Of a stretch of 64,000 bases of DNA, positions 17,050 through 24,950 are shown piece after piece; position 1 is the first letter of the stretch, and the number at the start of each line of letters is the position of its first letter. The position numbers and the translations under genes are program-made. This stretch comes from Nonomuraea fuscirosea (GTDB taxonomy: Bacteria; Actinomycetota; Actinomycetes; Streptosporangiales; Streptosporangiaceae), in NCBI RefSeq assembly GCF_003001935.1, contig NZ_PVNG01000034.1:1-64000 (forward strand), given 5' to 3'. The notes under the pieces are model-generated. The model saw nothing but the letters and a program-made list of their open reading frames with translations. It ran no database searches and was not told the origin of the DNA.

Positions 17050-17342
17050 GGCGCGGCTGGTGTGACGTTGTCCGGTACGTCGGGAGGGACGTCGCTCGGC
17101 GCGCCTGGTAGGACGCCGTCCGATATGCCGGGTGGGGCGTTGTCCGGTACGCCGGGAGGGACGTCGCCTGGGTGCACCGGGAGGGGCGTTGTCCGGTATG
17201 CCTGGTGGGACCCGGTCCGGCGCGCAGGGCAGGATGTCGTCCAAATACGCAGGGCAGGGTGTCGTCCAAATACGCAGGGCGGAACGTCGTCCGATACGCC
17301 AGGTGGGCATCGTTCCGTCGTACCGGGTGGGGCGTGCCCAAA
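17050..17342 (+). repeat. Degenerate 24-bp tandem repeat array
   Basis: About twelve units of 24-26 bp run from the 9-bp array to just before the SRAP gene. They follow the pattern TACGCCGGG(A/T)GGGACGTCGTCCGG. Two neighbouring units near 17228 and 17253 are almost identical (GCAGGGCAGGATGTCGTCCAA-like), the others have drifted. Twenty-four is eight codons, so the array is open in several frames but shows no protein family. Confidence 0.85.
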
Positions 17343-17378
17343 CATGCGATCGAAAGCTGGACGTGGCAGTGTGGGGTC

Positions 17379-18125
17379 ATGTGCGGTAGATACGCGTCGG
17401 CGCGTAAGAAGCACGAGTTGCTTGAGGAGTTCGAGGTCGAGCAGGACGCCGAGCCCGACAAGGAGCTCGGCGCCGACTACAACGTCGCCCCGACCAAGAA
17501 CGTCTACGCCGTCCTGAGCCGTGTGCCCAAGGAGGCCGAGCGGGCGGTGCGGCAGCTCCGGGTGGTGAAGTGGGGGCTGGTGCCGGTCTGGGCCAAGGAC
17601 CCGTCGATCGGCTCGCGGTTGATCAACGCCAGGGCCGAGACGCTGGCGGAGAAACCGTCGTTCCGGCAGGCGTTCGCCAAGCGCAGGTGCCTGCTGCCGG
17701 CGGACGGCTACTTCGAGTGGATGCCCGTCGAGGGAGAAAAGAAGAAGAAGCAGCCGTACTTCATCCATCCCGCCGACGGCGGGGTGCTGGCTATGGCGGG
17801 TCTGTACGAGTTCTGGAAGGACCCCTCGCGCGAGGACGACGACCCGCTCAAGTGGCTGGTCACCTGCACCGTCATCACCACGGACGCGGAGGACCAGCTC
17901 GGCCGCATCCACGACAGGATGCCCATGATGATCGAGCGTGAGCGCTGGTCGGAGTGGCTCGACCCCAAGCTCACCGACACCTCCCAGGCCGCCGGGCTGC
18001 TGGTGCCGGCCGAAACGGGGCGGCTCACCGCGTACGCGGTCTCCACGGATGTGAACAACGTCCGGAACAATGGCCCCGACCTCATCAAACCTCTACCTGA
18101 GGAGGAGGAAACCGCGCTTTTCTAA
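17379..18125 (+). CDS. SRAP (YedK/HMCES-like) abasic-site processing protein
   Basis: The 248-residue protein begins MCGRY, so Cys2 becomes the N-terminal residue that crosslinks to abasic sites in single-stranded DNA. ADYNVAPT (Asn near 35), the PADGYFEW segment (Glu) and GRIHDRMP (His) are the remaining active-site signatures. This start is fixed by the invariant MCGRY; the frame is open far upstream only because of the repeat array. It protects replication forks and is often part of the SOS response. Its place beside aroA matches Rv3226c-Rv3227. Confidence 0.95.
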   Translation: MCGRYASARKKHELLEEFEVEQDAEPDKELGADYNVAPTKNVYAVLSRVPKEAERAVRQLRVVKWGLVPVWAKDPSIGSRLINARAETLAEKPSFRQAFAKRRCLLPADGYFEWMPVEGEKKKKQPYFIHPADGGVLAMAGLYEFWKDPSREDDDPLKWLVTCTVITTDAEDQLGRIHDRMPMMIERERWSEWLDPKLTDTSQAAGLLVPAETGRLTAYAVSTDVNNVRNNGPDLIKPLPEEEETALF

Positions 18126-18279
18126 AGGTGTAAGAGGCGCTTTAAGTGGGCATTCGGTGAGGAAAGCGATGCATCCGTTTACTCGGTGTCACCGCCAAAA
18201 TGCCCCCTAATTGCACCGGGCGGGACATCCGGGGAGTCCTTGCCGCGGGCTGCCCTCATTCACCCGGAGGTGCGGATTC

Positions 18280-18612
18280 GTGGACGTCACGACCGCTCGT
18301 GAGCGGCTGGAAGACATGCTCGTGGAGCTGGACCGCTCGATTGGGGTCCTGCGGGGCGACCCCGTCGCCGTACGCGAATACTCCGCGGCGGACGCCGGCT
18401 CCGACCTGACCGACAACGACCGCGCGCAAGCCATGCTGACCGTGGCCACGGCGCAGCGGCAGGCGGTCGTCGAGGCCATCAAGCGCGTGGAGGAGGGGGT
18501 GTACGGCAGATGTGTCGACTGCGCCCGGCAGGTGCCGGAGGGGCGCCTGGAGGCCCGTCCTGAGGCCGCGCGCTGCGTGCAGTGCCAGGGCAAGCGGGAA
18601 CGCCGCCGCTGA
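18280..18612 (+). CDS. DksA/TraR-type C4 zinc-finger protein
   Basis: The 110-residue protein starts at GTG 18280, nine bases after a CCGGAGG ribosome-binding site. It has an N-terminal coiled coil (TTARERLEDMLVELD and onward) with TDNDRAQ near the middle. A C-terminal CVDC...CVQC zinc finger completes the DksA/TraR pattern. Such proteins enter the RNA polymerase secondary channel or act as small regulators. Short length and missing DxxDxA-type tip residues make a true DksA role uncertain. Confidence 0.8.
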   Translation: MDVTTARERLEDMLVELDRSIGVLRGDPVAVREYSAADAGSDLTDNDRAQAMLTVATAQRQAVVEAIKRVEEGVYGRCVDCARQVPEGRLEARPEAARCVQCQGKRERRR

Positions 18613-18770
18613 TGCTTGACCCGATGGCTGATGCTCGACGCCTGATGGCCGATGTTCGACGCCTGACGCCTGACGCCTGACGACCGATGGCTCCCCTGAC
18701 GCCTGACGCCTGACGCCTGACGCCGAACGGCTGACGGCCGATGGCTCCCCTGGCGCTTGATGGCTGATGG
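18613..18770. repeat. Heptamer-based repeats (GCCTGAC) with higher-order duplication
   Basis: Immediately after the zinc-finger gene, runs of GCCTGAC-type heptamers (18657-18680 and 18696-18722) are separated by CGATGGCTCCCCTG, which itself occurs twice. The block looks like a heptamer array with a second-level duplication. No protein-coding signal is visible. Confidence 0.75.
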
Positions 18771-18895
18771 CAAGGGTCGCTGCGGCCAGGGCGCACGAGC
18801 CGCCCAGCGCGAAGTGCGAGCCGCCGGACACGAAGAACGGCGGCACGGCACTTGGGCTCGGGTGGATGAGTGCTCGGGAGCGGACGTGCAAACTC

Positions 18896-18968
18896 CGGCC
18901 GTGCTCGAAGTACGGCCGTGCTCGAAAGTACGGGCGCGCCCGAAAGTACGGGCGCGCCCGAAGGGCGG
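18896..18968. repeat. 17-18-bp tandem repeat
   Basis: About three and a half units read CGAA(A)GTACGGGCGCGCC, two of them identical. Together with the heptamers just upstream it fills the 390-bp spacer between the zinc-finger gene and the end of the methyltransferase gene, which holds no gene that I can support. Confidence 0.8.
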
Positions 18969-19001
18969 CCATGTTGGGTGGTGGGTGTTCGGCGTGGGTG
19001 G

Positions 19002-19739
19002 TCAGGTTTTGCGGGCGCTGGCGACCAGGTGGATGCCGACCGTGTCGTCGTCGTCGGGGTGGGCGTCGAGCTCCGTGCGCACCAGGTAGTTGAGCGCGCG
19101 CGAGTCCGACCCGAGCACGTGGTCCACCGTGGACGGCGACAGGACCGTGCGCGGCCGCATCCACTCGACCTCCAGCCCGGCGCCCGCCAGCAGCTCGCGC
19201 AGCTGGCCGCTGCTGAAGCAGCGCGTGATGCTGCCGTCGGGCCACGGCACGAGCATGACCTCGCCGGTCTGCCGCAGGTGCTGCCACTGCCCCTGCTCGG
19301 CCAGGATCGCCATGCCCAGCACCAGCGAGTCGACGCACACGAGCGCCCGCCCGCCGGGGCGCAGCACGCGGGCCACGTCGCTCATCGCCGACTCGGCCAT
19401 GAGCTCGATCGACATCACCCGCTCCTCCGCGAGCACCGCGTCCACGCTCGCGTCGGGCAGGAAGGACAGGTCGTCGGCGCGTACGTGGCGGACCCGGTCG
19501 GCGTCGCGCAGCCGGGAGCCGTCGAGGGTCCTGCGGAAGTCGAGCACCTCGATCACCCGGTGTCCCGCCCTGGCGGCCTGGCCGGACCAGCGCCCGCGTC
19601 CGCCGGAGAGGTCGAGGATCACGGAGGGGTCGGCGGGGAGCCATCGGTTGAGTTGTTCGGCGGCTACGGCACGGTAGAAGGTCCAGTACGGCCCGAGCGT
19701 CCCTGAGCCGTTCAGTTCCTCGGCCGGAATGGGCAGCAC
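19002..19739 (-). CDS. Class I SAM-dependent methyltransferase
   Basis: The protein has the glycine-rich SAM-binding motif VILDLSGGRGRW early on, then the VLDF acidic strand end, a VDAVLAEERV post-II strand and LRPGGRALV. This is the methyltransferase-11/25 arrangement. The substrate is unknown. GTG 19739, with AGGAG a few bases upstream, gives 245 residues beginning LPIPAEELNG. The frame stays open to a GTG at 19799. It diverges from sigR. Confidence 0.8.
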   Translation of the reverse strand: MLPIPAEELNGSGTLGPYWTFYRAVAAEQLNRWLPADPSVILDLSGGRGRWSGQAARAGHRVIEVLDFRRTLDGSRLRDADRVRHVRADDLSFLPDASVDAVLAEERVMSIELMAESAMSDVARVLRPGGRALVCVDSLVLGMAILAEQGQWQHLRQTGEVMLVPWPDGSITRCFSSGQLRELLAGAGLEVEWMRPRTVLSPSTVDHVLGSDSRALNYLVRTELDAHPDDDDTVGIHLVASARKT

Positions 19740-19825
19740 ACGCGACTCCTGGGTTCCGGAAAAAGGGCTACCAGCCGGTACGTATGACGTTCCCCGCACC
19801 GGGTCCTTCGTACCTTCTATCTTGC

Positions 19826-19853
19826 GGGAACAGACAAGGGCGCGGGCGTGTTG
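19826..19853 (+). promoter_or_regulatory. SigR-type promoter of sigR
   Basis: GGGAAC (19826-19831), 18 bases, then GTTG (19850-19853) matches the known SigR promoter pattern GGAAT-N18/19-GTT closely. Transcription would begin near 19860, at or next to the ATG at 19862, so the message from it would be leaderless. This implies positive autoregulation, as known for Streptomyces sigR. Confidence 0.7.
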
Positions 19854-19861
19854 CGACGAGC

Positions 19862-20578
19862 ATGCTCACATTGGTCGAACCCCAGCCCGCTGACCGACCG
19901 GTCGCGGGCCAGCGGGTATCCTCCCCTGAGTACGGTGTTCCGCCACAGCCGGCCACCGGTGATCTTAGGGGGGTGGGTCCGGTGCCCGCGACAGGCGCGG
20001 AGACGCTGGAGCAGCGAAGCGAGCGATTCGAGCGCGACGTCATGCCGTATCTCGAGCAGCTCTACTCCGCCGCGCTCCGGATGACCCGAAATCCAGCGGA
20101 CGCGGAGGACCTGCTCCAGGAGACCTTCGCCAAGGCGTTCGCTTCTTTCCACCAGTTCCAGCAGGGCACGAATCTCAAGGCGTGGCTCTACCGGATCCTG
20201 ACCAACACCTTCATCAACAGCTACCGCAAGAAGCAGCGGGAGCCGAAGCAGTCGGGCACGGAGGAGATCGAGGACTGGCAGCTCGCCAGGGCCGAGTCCC
20301 ACACGTCGAGCGGCCTGAAGTCGGCCGAGGTGGAGGCGCTCGAGCACCTTCCCGACGGCGACATCAAGCAGGCTCTGGCGGCTCTGCCCGAGGAGTTCAG
20401 GATCGCGGTCTACCTGGCCGACGTCGAAGGCTTCCCCTATAAGGAGATCGCCGACATCATGGGCACCCCCATCGGGACCGTGATGTCGAGGTTGCACAGG
20501 GGACGCAGGCAGCTGCGGGGCCTCCTTGAGGATTATGCTCGCGAGCGTGGCCTGGTCCCGGCGGAGGGATCGAAATGA
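19862..20578 (+). CDS. sigR: ECF sigma factor SigR (thiol-oxidative stress)
   Basis: Region 2 (SAALRMTRNPADAEDLLQETFAKAF) and region 4 (EGFPYKEIADIMGTPIGTVMSRLHRGRRQL) identify an ECF sigma factor of the SigR/SigH group. It directs thioredoxin, mycothiol and proteostasis genes when thiols are oxidised. Two starts are plausible. ATG 19862 gives a 238-residue long form that could be leaderless. GTG 19982, preceded by AGGGGGG with eight bases between, gives a form 40 residues shorter. The overlap ATGA with rsrA couples their translation. Confidence 0.93.
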   Translation: MLTLVEPQPADRPVAGQRVSSPEYGVPPQPATGDLRGVGPVPATGAETLEQRSERFERDVMPYLEQLYSAALRMTRNPADAEDLLQETFAKAFASFHQFQQGTNLKAWLYRILTNTFINSYRKKQREPKQSGTEEIEDWQLARAESHTSSGLKSAEVEALEHLPDGDIKQALAALPEEFRIAVYLADVEGFPYKEIADIMGTPIGTVMSRLHRGRRQLRGLLEDYARERGLVPAEGSK

Positions 20579-20841
20579 GCTGTGGCAACGCGCACGACAC
20601 CGACTGTCGCGAAGTGCTCGACAAGGTCTACGCCTATCTCGACGGCGAGCTGACCGAGGGTGATGTCACCGACATCCGGGTTCATCTCGACGAGTGCAGC
20701 CCGTGCCTGAAGGAATACGACCTGGACAAGGCGGTCAAGGCGCTGGTGGCCAAACACTGCGGCTGCGACCCCGTTCCCGCGGACCTGCGCTCCAAGGTGC
20801 TGGCCCGCATCGCGCGAGTGCGTTCGGAGCTGGCCGACTAA
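20575..20841 (+). CDS. rsrA: Zinc-binding redox-sensing anti-sigma factor RsrA
   Basis: The 88-residue protein has the ZAS motif HLDECSPC (H-x3-C-x2-C) that binds zinc and forms a disulphide on oxidation, releasing SigR. Other Cys residues near the N-terminus (SCGN, DCREV) and C-terminus (HCGCD) fit RsrA. Its ATG overlaps the sigR stop by four bases, the expected partner arrangement. Confidence 0.95.
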   Translation: MSCGNAHDTDCREVLDKVYAYLDGELTEGDVTDIRVHLDECSPCLKEYDLDKAVKALVAKHCGCDPVPADLRSKVLARIARVRSELAD

Positions 20842-20851
20842 GATTCACCCC

Positions 20852-21793
20852 ATGCGCGTGTTGGTCACCGGGGGTGCCGGGTTCATCGGGTCGAATCTCG
20901 TCGATCGTCTGCTGGCGGACGGGCACGAGGTGCACGTGGTCGACGACCTGTCCACCGGCAAGCGGGAAAACCTGGCCGGCGCGGCGGGCCAGGACCGTTT
21001 CACGCTGCACGAGATGGACATCCGCGATCCCGCGCTGGTCGCGCTGGCGACGGAGCTGCAGCCTGAGGTGGTCTGCCACCTGGCCGCGCAGATCAGCGTG
21101 CGCAAGAGCGTGGCCGATCCGGTGCACGACGCCAGGCTCAACGTGGAGGGCATCGCGGCGGTGTTGACCGCGGCCCACGAGGGGCGTACGCGCAAGGTGG
21201 TGTTCGCCTCGTCCGTGGCCGTCTACGGGCGGCCCGCGACCATTCCGGTGCCGGCCGACGCCGCGACCGACCCGCGTTCGCCGTACGCGGCCTCGAAGCT
21301 CAGCGGCGAGATCTACCTGGCCACCTTCCGCGCGCTCTACGGTCTCGAATACACCACGCTGGTGCTCTCCAACGTCTACGGCCCGCGGCAGTCGCCCGAC
21401 GGCGAGGCGGGCGTCGTGGCGATCTTCACCGACGCGCTGCTCAACGGCACGCCCACGGTCCTCTACGGCGACGGCACCCAGACCCGGGACTACGTCTTCA
21501 TCGACGACGTGGTCGACGGCTTCGTCAGGGCGTGCGGCGCGGAGGGCAACGGCCGCAGGTTCAACCTCGGCACCGGCATCCAGACCACCGACCGGCGGCT
21601 GCACTCGCTCATCGCCGACGCGGCCGGCGCCCAGGACAAACCGGGCTTCGCGCCGCCGCGACCCGGCGATCTGCCGGCGATGGCGGTCGATCCGGTGCCG
21701 GCCCACGACGGGCTGCGCTGGCAGCCGCGTACGGACCTGCCGACCGGAGTGAAGAAAACAGTCGAATGGGCCGCGAATCGTCGCATGACGTAG
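20852..21793 (+). CDS. NAD-dependent sugar epimerase/dehydratase (GalE-like)
   Basis: The 313-residue extended short-chain dehydrogenase has the GGAGFIG dinucleotide motif at residues 7-13, the SSVAVYG strand, the catalytic YAASK and a later DYVFIDDV. These features fit UDP-glucose 4-epimerases and related nucleotide-sugar epimerases. The exact sugar is undetermined. The gene starts 10 bp after rsrA and may be read with it. Confidence 0.85.
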   Translation: MRVLVTGGAGFIGSNLVDRLLADGHEVHVVDDLSTGKRENLAGAAGQDRFTLHEMDIRDPALVALATELQPEVVCHLAAQISVRKSVADPVHDARLNVEGIAAVLTAAHEGRTRKVVFASSVAVYGRPATIPVPADAATDPRSPYAASKLSGEIYLATFRALYGLEYTTLVLSNVYGPRQSPDGEAGVVAIFTDALLNGTPTVLYGDGTQTRDYVFIDDVVDGFVRACGAEGNGRRFNLGTGIQTTDRRLHSLIADAAGAQDKPGFAPPRPGDLPAMAVDPVPAHDGLRWQPRTDLPTGVKKTVEWAANRRMT

Positions 21794-21891
21794 TGGCTTG
21801 ATTACGCTTTGCTTGCGATTTCCGACTCCGCCCTTGCGTCCACGCCGACTTCTGTAGCGTGAACCTCACAAGTCGACGTGGAGGCATGTGG

Positions 21892-21996
21892 ATGTTGAAG
21901 GTTATGGTCGCCCGGCTGCTCACGGCCATCGTGCTGATCACCCCGGTGATCATGGTGGTCGGCGGAGCGGTGCCTCCTGGGGTGTCCTGGACCTGA
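21892..21996 (+). CDS. 34-residue single-pass membrane peptide
   Basis: A short frame begins at ATG 21892, seven bases after GGAGG (21880-21884), and ends at TGA 21994-21996. The peptide starts MLKVMVARLL, has one long hydrophobic helix (TAIVLITPVIMVVGG) and ends PPGVSWT. It sits 18 bp before an HD-GYP membrane protein. A good ribosome-binding site, one membrane helix and tight spacing make a real small membrane protein likely. Its role, perhaps partner of the HD-GYP protein, is inference. Confidence 0.6.
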   Translation: MLKVMVARLLTAIVLITPVIMVVGGAVPPGVSWT

Positions 21997-22014
21997 ACAC
22001 CGTGGGGGGCCGCA

Positions 22015-23370
22015 ATGCGTGAACTGCCGTGGCCCGCAAGGGTCTATCTGGTCGCCGTGATCGGTGCGGCGGCCGCTCTCATCGGACGCGGCGTGCTCGT
22101 CTCCGGCACGCCCGTGGCCGTGGAGGATCTCGACATCCTCCTGGTGCTCGCCCTGCTGTTCCTGGTGTGCGAGTCGATGCCGACGCTGCTCAACGTGGAG
22201 CAGTTCGCGGTGTCGGTCAGCTTCTCCGCCTCGCTGGCGGCCGTGGTGCTGATCGGGCCGGAAGGCGCGGCGCTGGTGGGCTTCACCGCCGTCTTCAGCG
22301 TGCGGCCCGGGCTGCCGCTGGTGAAGCGGCTGTTCAACGGGGCCCAGTTCGCCATCTGCGGCTACGTCGCGGGGCGGGTCTACGAGGCGCTGGACGGCCG
22401 GGTCGGGGTGCCCGAGGTCAACGCGTTCGACGACCTCATCGGCCCCTACGCTGCGGCCACCGCCGTCTTCGTGCCGCTCAACATCGCGCTCACGCTGACC
22501 ATGATCGGGCTGGCCACCCACGTGCGGGCCACCGAGATGCCGGTGCGGGGCATGGCCCAGTTCCTGCTGTCCTACCTCGGATACGGGACGTTCGGGCTGC
22601 TCGTGGCCGGGTTGTGGGCCACCGTGGCGTCGATCTCGGCGGTGCTGGTGCTGCTGCCGCTGTTCGTGGCGCGGTGGGCGTTCGGGCAGTATCACGCCCA
22701 GCAGCGCTCCTACGACGCCACCATCGCGGCGCTCTGCCAGGCGGTGGAGACGAAGGACTACTACACCAGGGGCCACTGCACGCGCGTCTCGCACGCCTCC
22801 TCCATGATCGCGCAGGAGATCGGGATGGGGCTCGAACGGGTGCGCGCCATCCGCTACGCGGGCATGCTGCACGACGTCGGCAAGCTCGGCGTGCCCACCA
22901 AGGTGCTGCAGAAGGACGGGCCGCTCACCGAGGAGGAGTTCGCCGCGATCCAGCTCCATCCGATGCGCGGGCTGGAGATCGTGCGCGGCATCGGCTTCCT
23001 CGACGAGGCGTACGCCGGGATCATGCACCACCACGAGCGCCACGACGGCACCGGCTACCCGATGGGGCTGGCCGGTGACGAGATCCCCGAGTTCGCCAAG
23101 GTGATCGCGGTGGCCGACGCGTTCGACTCGATGACCTCCGACCGCTCCTACCGGGGCGCGCGGCCGGTGCCGGTGGCCGTGGACGAGTTGCGCAAGAGCG
23201 CGGGCACCCACTTCGACCCGGTGATGGTGGCGGCCTTCATCCGGGCGCTCGAGCACGAGCCGTGGCAGCCGCCGCGCCGGGTCGATCCGCCGCCGCCCGA
23301 GGCCGCCGAGACGCCGATCAAGGACCACGACGACCCGACCATGCCCATCCAGGTCGTGACCGGGCCATGA
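22015..23370 (+). CDS. Membrane HD-GYP phosphodiesterase
   Basis: The 451-residue protein has about six hydrophobic segments in residues 8-230, then a cytoplasmic HD-GYP domain with HDVGKLGVP (His286, Asp287) and HHERHDGTGYP near 337-347, both intact. HD-GYP domains hydrolyse cyclic di-GMP or related signals. The last 30 residues are Pro-rich. It is followed by a second membrane HD protein in an ATGA overlap, so the two are coupled. Confidence 0.88.
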   Translation: MRELPWPARVYLVAVIGAAAALIGRGVLVSGTPVAVEDLDILLVLALLFLVCESMPTLLNVEQFAVSVSFSASLAAVVLIGPEGAALVGFTAVFSVRPGLPLVKRLFNGAQFAICGYVAGRVYEALDGRVGVPEVNAFDDLIGPYAAATAVFVPLNIALTLTMIGLATHVRATEMPVRGMAQFLLSYLGYGTFGLLVAGLWATVASISAVLVLLPLFVARWAFGQYHAQQRSYDATIAALCQAVETKDYYTRGHCTRVSHASSMIAQEIGMGLERVRAIRYAGMLHDVGKLGVPTKVLQKDGPLTEEEFAAIQLHPMRGLEIVRGIGFLDEAYAGIMHHHERHDGTGYPMGLAGDEIPEFAKVIAVADAFDSMTSDRSYRGARPVPVAVDELRKSAGTHFDPVMVAAFIRALEHEPWQPPRRVDPPPPEAAETPIKDHDDPTMPIQVVTGP

Positions 23371-24659
23371 TCACCACAGAGCGCGTCAGGCGCGCCGAAC
23401 GATCCAGGCACCCGGTCCTGCGCCGGCTCGACTCCGGCCAGCTGCTGCTCATCTGCGCGGCGGGCCTCGTCGCGCTCGCCGGCGTCACCTACACCGCGGC
23501 CGTCGGGCTGCAGCGCCCGCAGATCGCGGTCGGGTTCGGGGCGCTCATCGCCGTCGGCGAGCTGGCCAGGCTCACCATGCCGGGCAACAGGGAGGTGGCG
23601 CCGATCGGCGCCGCCGCCGCGCTCGGCTACACGCTGCTGCTCGACCTCAGCCAGAATCCGCTCACCCACCCCGCGTTGCAGGTCGTCGCCGTGATCGCGG
23701 TCGGCATGGTCGCGGGCGCCCTGCCGCACCTGGCGGTGGGCCGGCCGCCCCGCCTCGACGCGATGGCCAGGCGGCTGCTCACCGGCTCGCTGCTCGCCTT
23801 CGCCTTCCGGCCGCTGGCCGGCACCCTGTACGAGCTGACCAAGCCGCCGACCAGCACGTGGTGGCCGGCGCTCGCGGTGATGGTGTCGCTCATCGCGGTC
23901 ACCCTGCTGATCGACGTGCTGATCGCCGCGCTGCTGCGGGCCGAGCAGGTGCGCACGGCGTTCAGGGTGGCCGTACGCGACGAGCTCAACATGGCCTTCC
24001 CGCTGGGGGCCGCGGTGGCCTCGTCCGGCGTGCTGCTGGCGCTGGCCACGCACAGCATGGACCTGGTGGCGCTGCTGGTGTTCGCCGCGCCGCTGCTGGT
24101 CACGCAGGTGGCCTTCCGTAAATACGCCGGCATCAGGGCCACCTACCTGCAGACCGTGCGCGCCCTGTCGCGGGTGACCGAGGTCGGCGGCTACGTCGAG
24201 CCGGGGCACTCGCGCCGGGTCAGCCGCCTGGCCGTGGCCATCGGCAGAGAGCTGGGCATGGCCGAGCCCGAGCTGCTCGAACTCGAGTACGCCGCGCTCA
24301 TGCACGACATCGGCCAGCTCTCGCTGCGCGACCCGATCCCGGGCGGCGCGACCGTGCTGACCGACCCCGAGCAGGCCCGCCGCATCGCCGAGCTGGGCGC
24401 CGAGGTGATCAGGCAGACCGGGGTGCTGGACCGGGTGGCCGAGGTGGTCAGCCGGCAGTGCGACCCGATCAGCGACGACCCGCCGCTGTCCAGCCGCATC
24501 ATCCGGGTGGCCAACGCCTACGACGACCTGGTGGGGCCGTCGACCGACCGCGACCGCGGGGGTGCGGCGCTGGAGCGGATCCGGTTGTCGTCCGGCAGCG
24601 CGTACGATGCTCATGCGGTCGAGGCGCTCGCCCGGGTGATCGACCGCGGTCGCGTCTGA
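23367..24659 (+). CDS. Membrane HD-domain protein with degenerate GYP motif
   Basis: The 430-residue protein has the layout of its upstream neighbour: about seven hydrophobic segments to residue 250, then an HD-type domain. The HD pair is kept (MHDIGQLSL), but the HHExxDGxGYP part is replaced by SRQCDPISDDPPLSSR, so it is unlikely to hydrolyse cyclic di-GMP. The ATG at 23367 overlaps the upstream stop. It may be a regulatory partner of the intact HD-GYP protein. Confidence 0.8.
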   Translation: MITTERVRRAERSRHPVLRRLDSGQLLLICAAGLVALAGVTYTAAVGLQRPQIAVGFGALIAVGELARLTMPGNREVAPIGAAAALGYTLLLDLSQNPLTHPALQVVAVIAVGMVAGALPHLAVGRPPRLDAMARRLLTGSLLAFAFRPLAGTLYELTKPPTSTWWPALAVMVSLIAVTLLIDVLIAALLRAEQVRTAFRVAVRDELNMAFPLGAAVASSGVLLALATHSMDLVALLVFAAPLLVTQVAFRKYAGIRATYLQTVRALSRVTEVGGYVEPGHSRRVSRLAVAIGRELGMAEPELLELEYAALMHDIGQLSLRDPIPGGATVLTDPEQARRIAELGAEVIRQTGVLDRVAEVVSRQCDPISDDPPLSSRIIRVANAYDDLVGPSTDRDRGGAALERIRLSSGSAYDAHAVEALARVIDRGRV

Positions 24660-24725
24660 GACCGCACGAGTAAGTCTGAGGCTGTACGAGTACGTCTGAA
24701 GCCGTACGAGAGGTACGCCCGCGCA

Positions 24726-24750
24726 CCGGGACGCGCAACGGGCGTCCCGG
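24726..24750 (+). terminator. Hairpin after the HD operon
   Basis: CCGGGACGC (24726-24734) pairs with GCGTCCCGG (24742-24750) around a 7-base loop, about 65 bases after the HD gene stop. No T-run follows, as is common in high-GC actinobacteria. Just before it, at 24663-24713, a roughly 23-bp unit containing TACGAGTACGTCTGA is repeated twice. Confidence 0.6.
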
Positions 24751-24950
24751 GACCACAGGTGCCGACACTCCGGGAGCCACGGCGCAAGCGGGCCCGGTGC
24801 TGGGGTGGGCGCGTTCCGGTCCTACAGTCCGGGGGGCGACAGTCGTGTTTACGGACGCTCACCTTTGTAGGGTTTCTACAGATCGAACTCGCCGGATCGG
24901 TGGTTTCGGGGGAAAGGGGTCAAGCCTCCGGCGGCCATAGGGTGGTCGGC

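Noticed and set aside
15267..17111. 614-residue + strand frame opposite aroA
   Set aside because: It mirrors aroA and reads (GARGAR)n through the 9-bp array; AroA on the other strand has full motifs.
16863..17912. - strand frame of 349 residues opposite the SRAP gene
   Set aside because: The start lies in the complement of SRAP and the end in the 24- and 9-bp arrays; the SRAP gene is certain.
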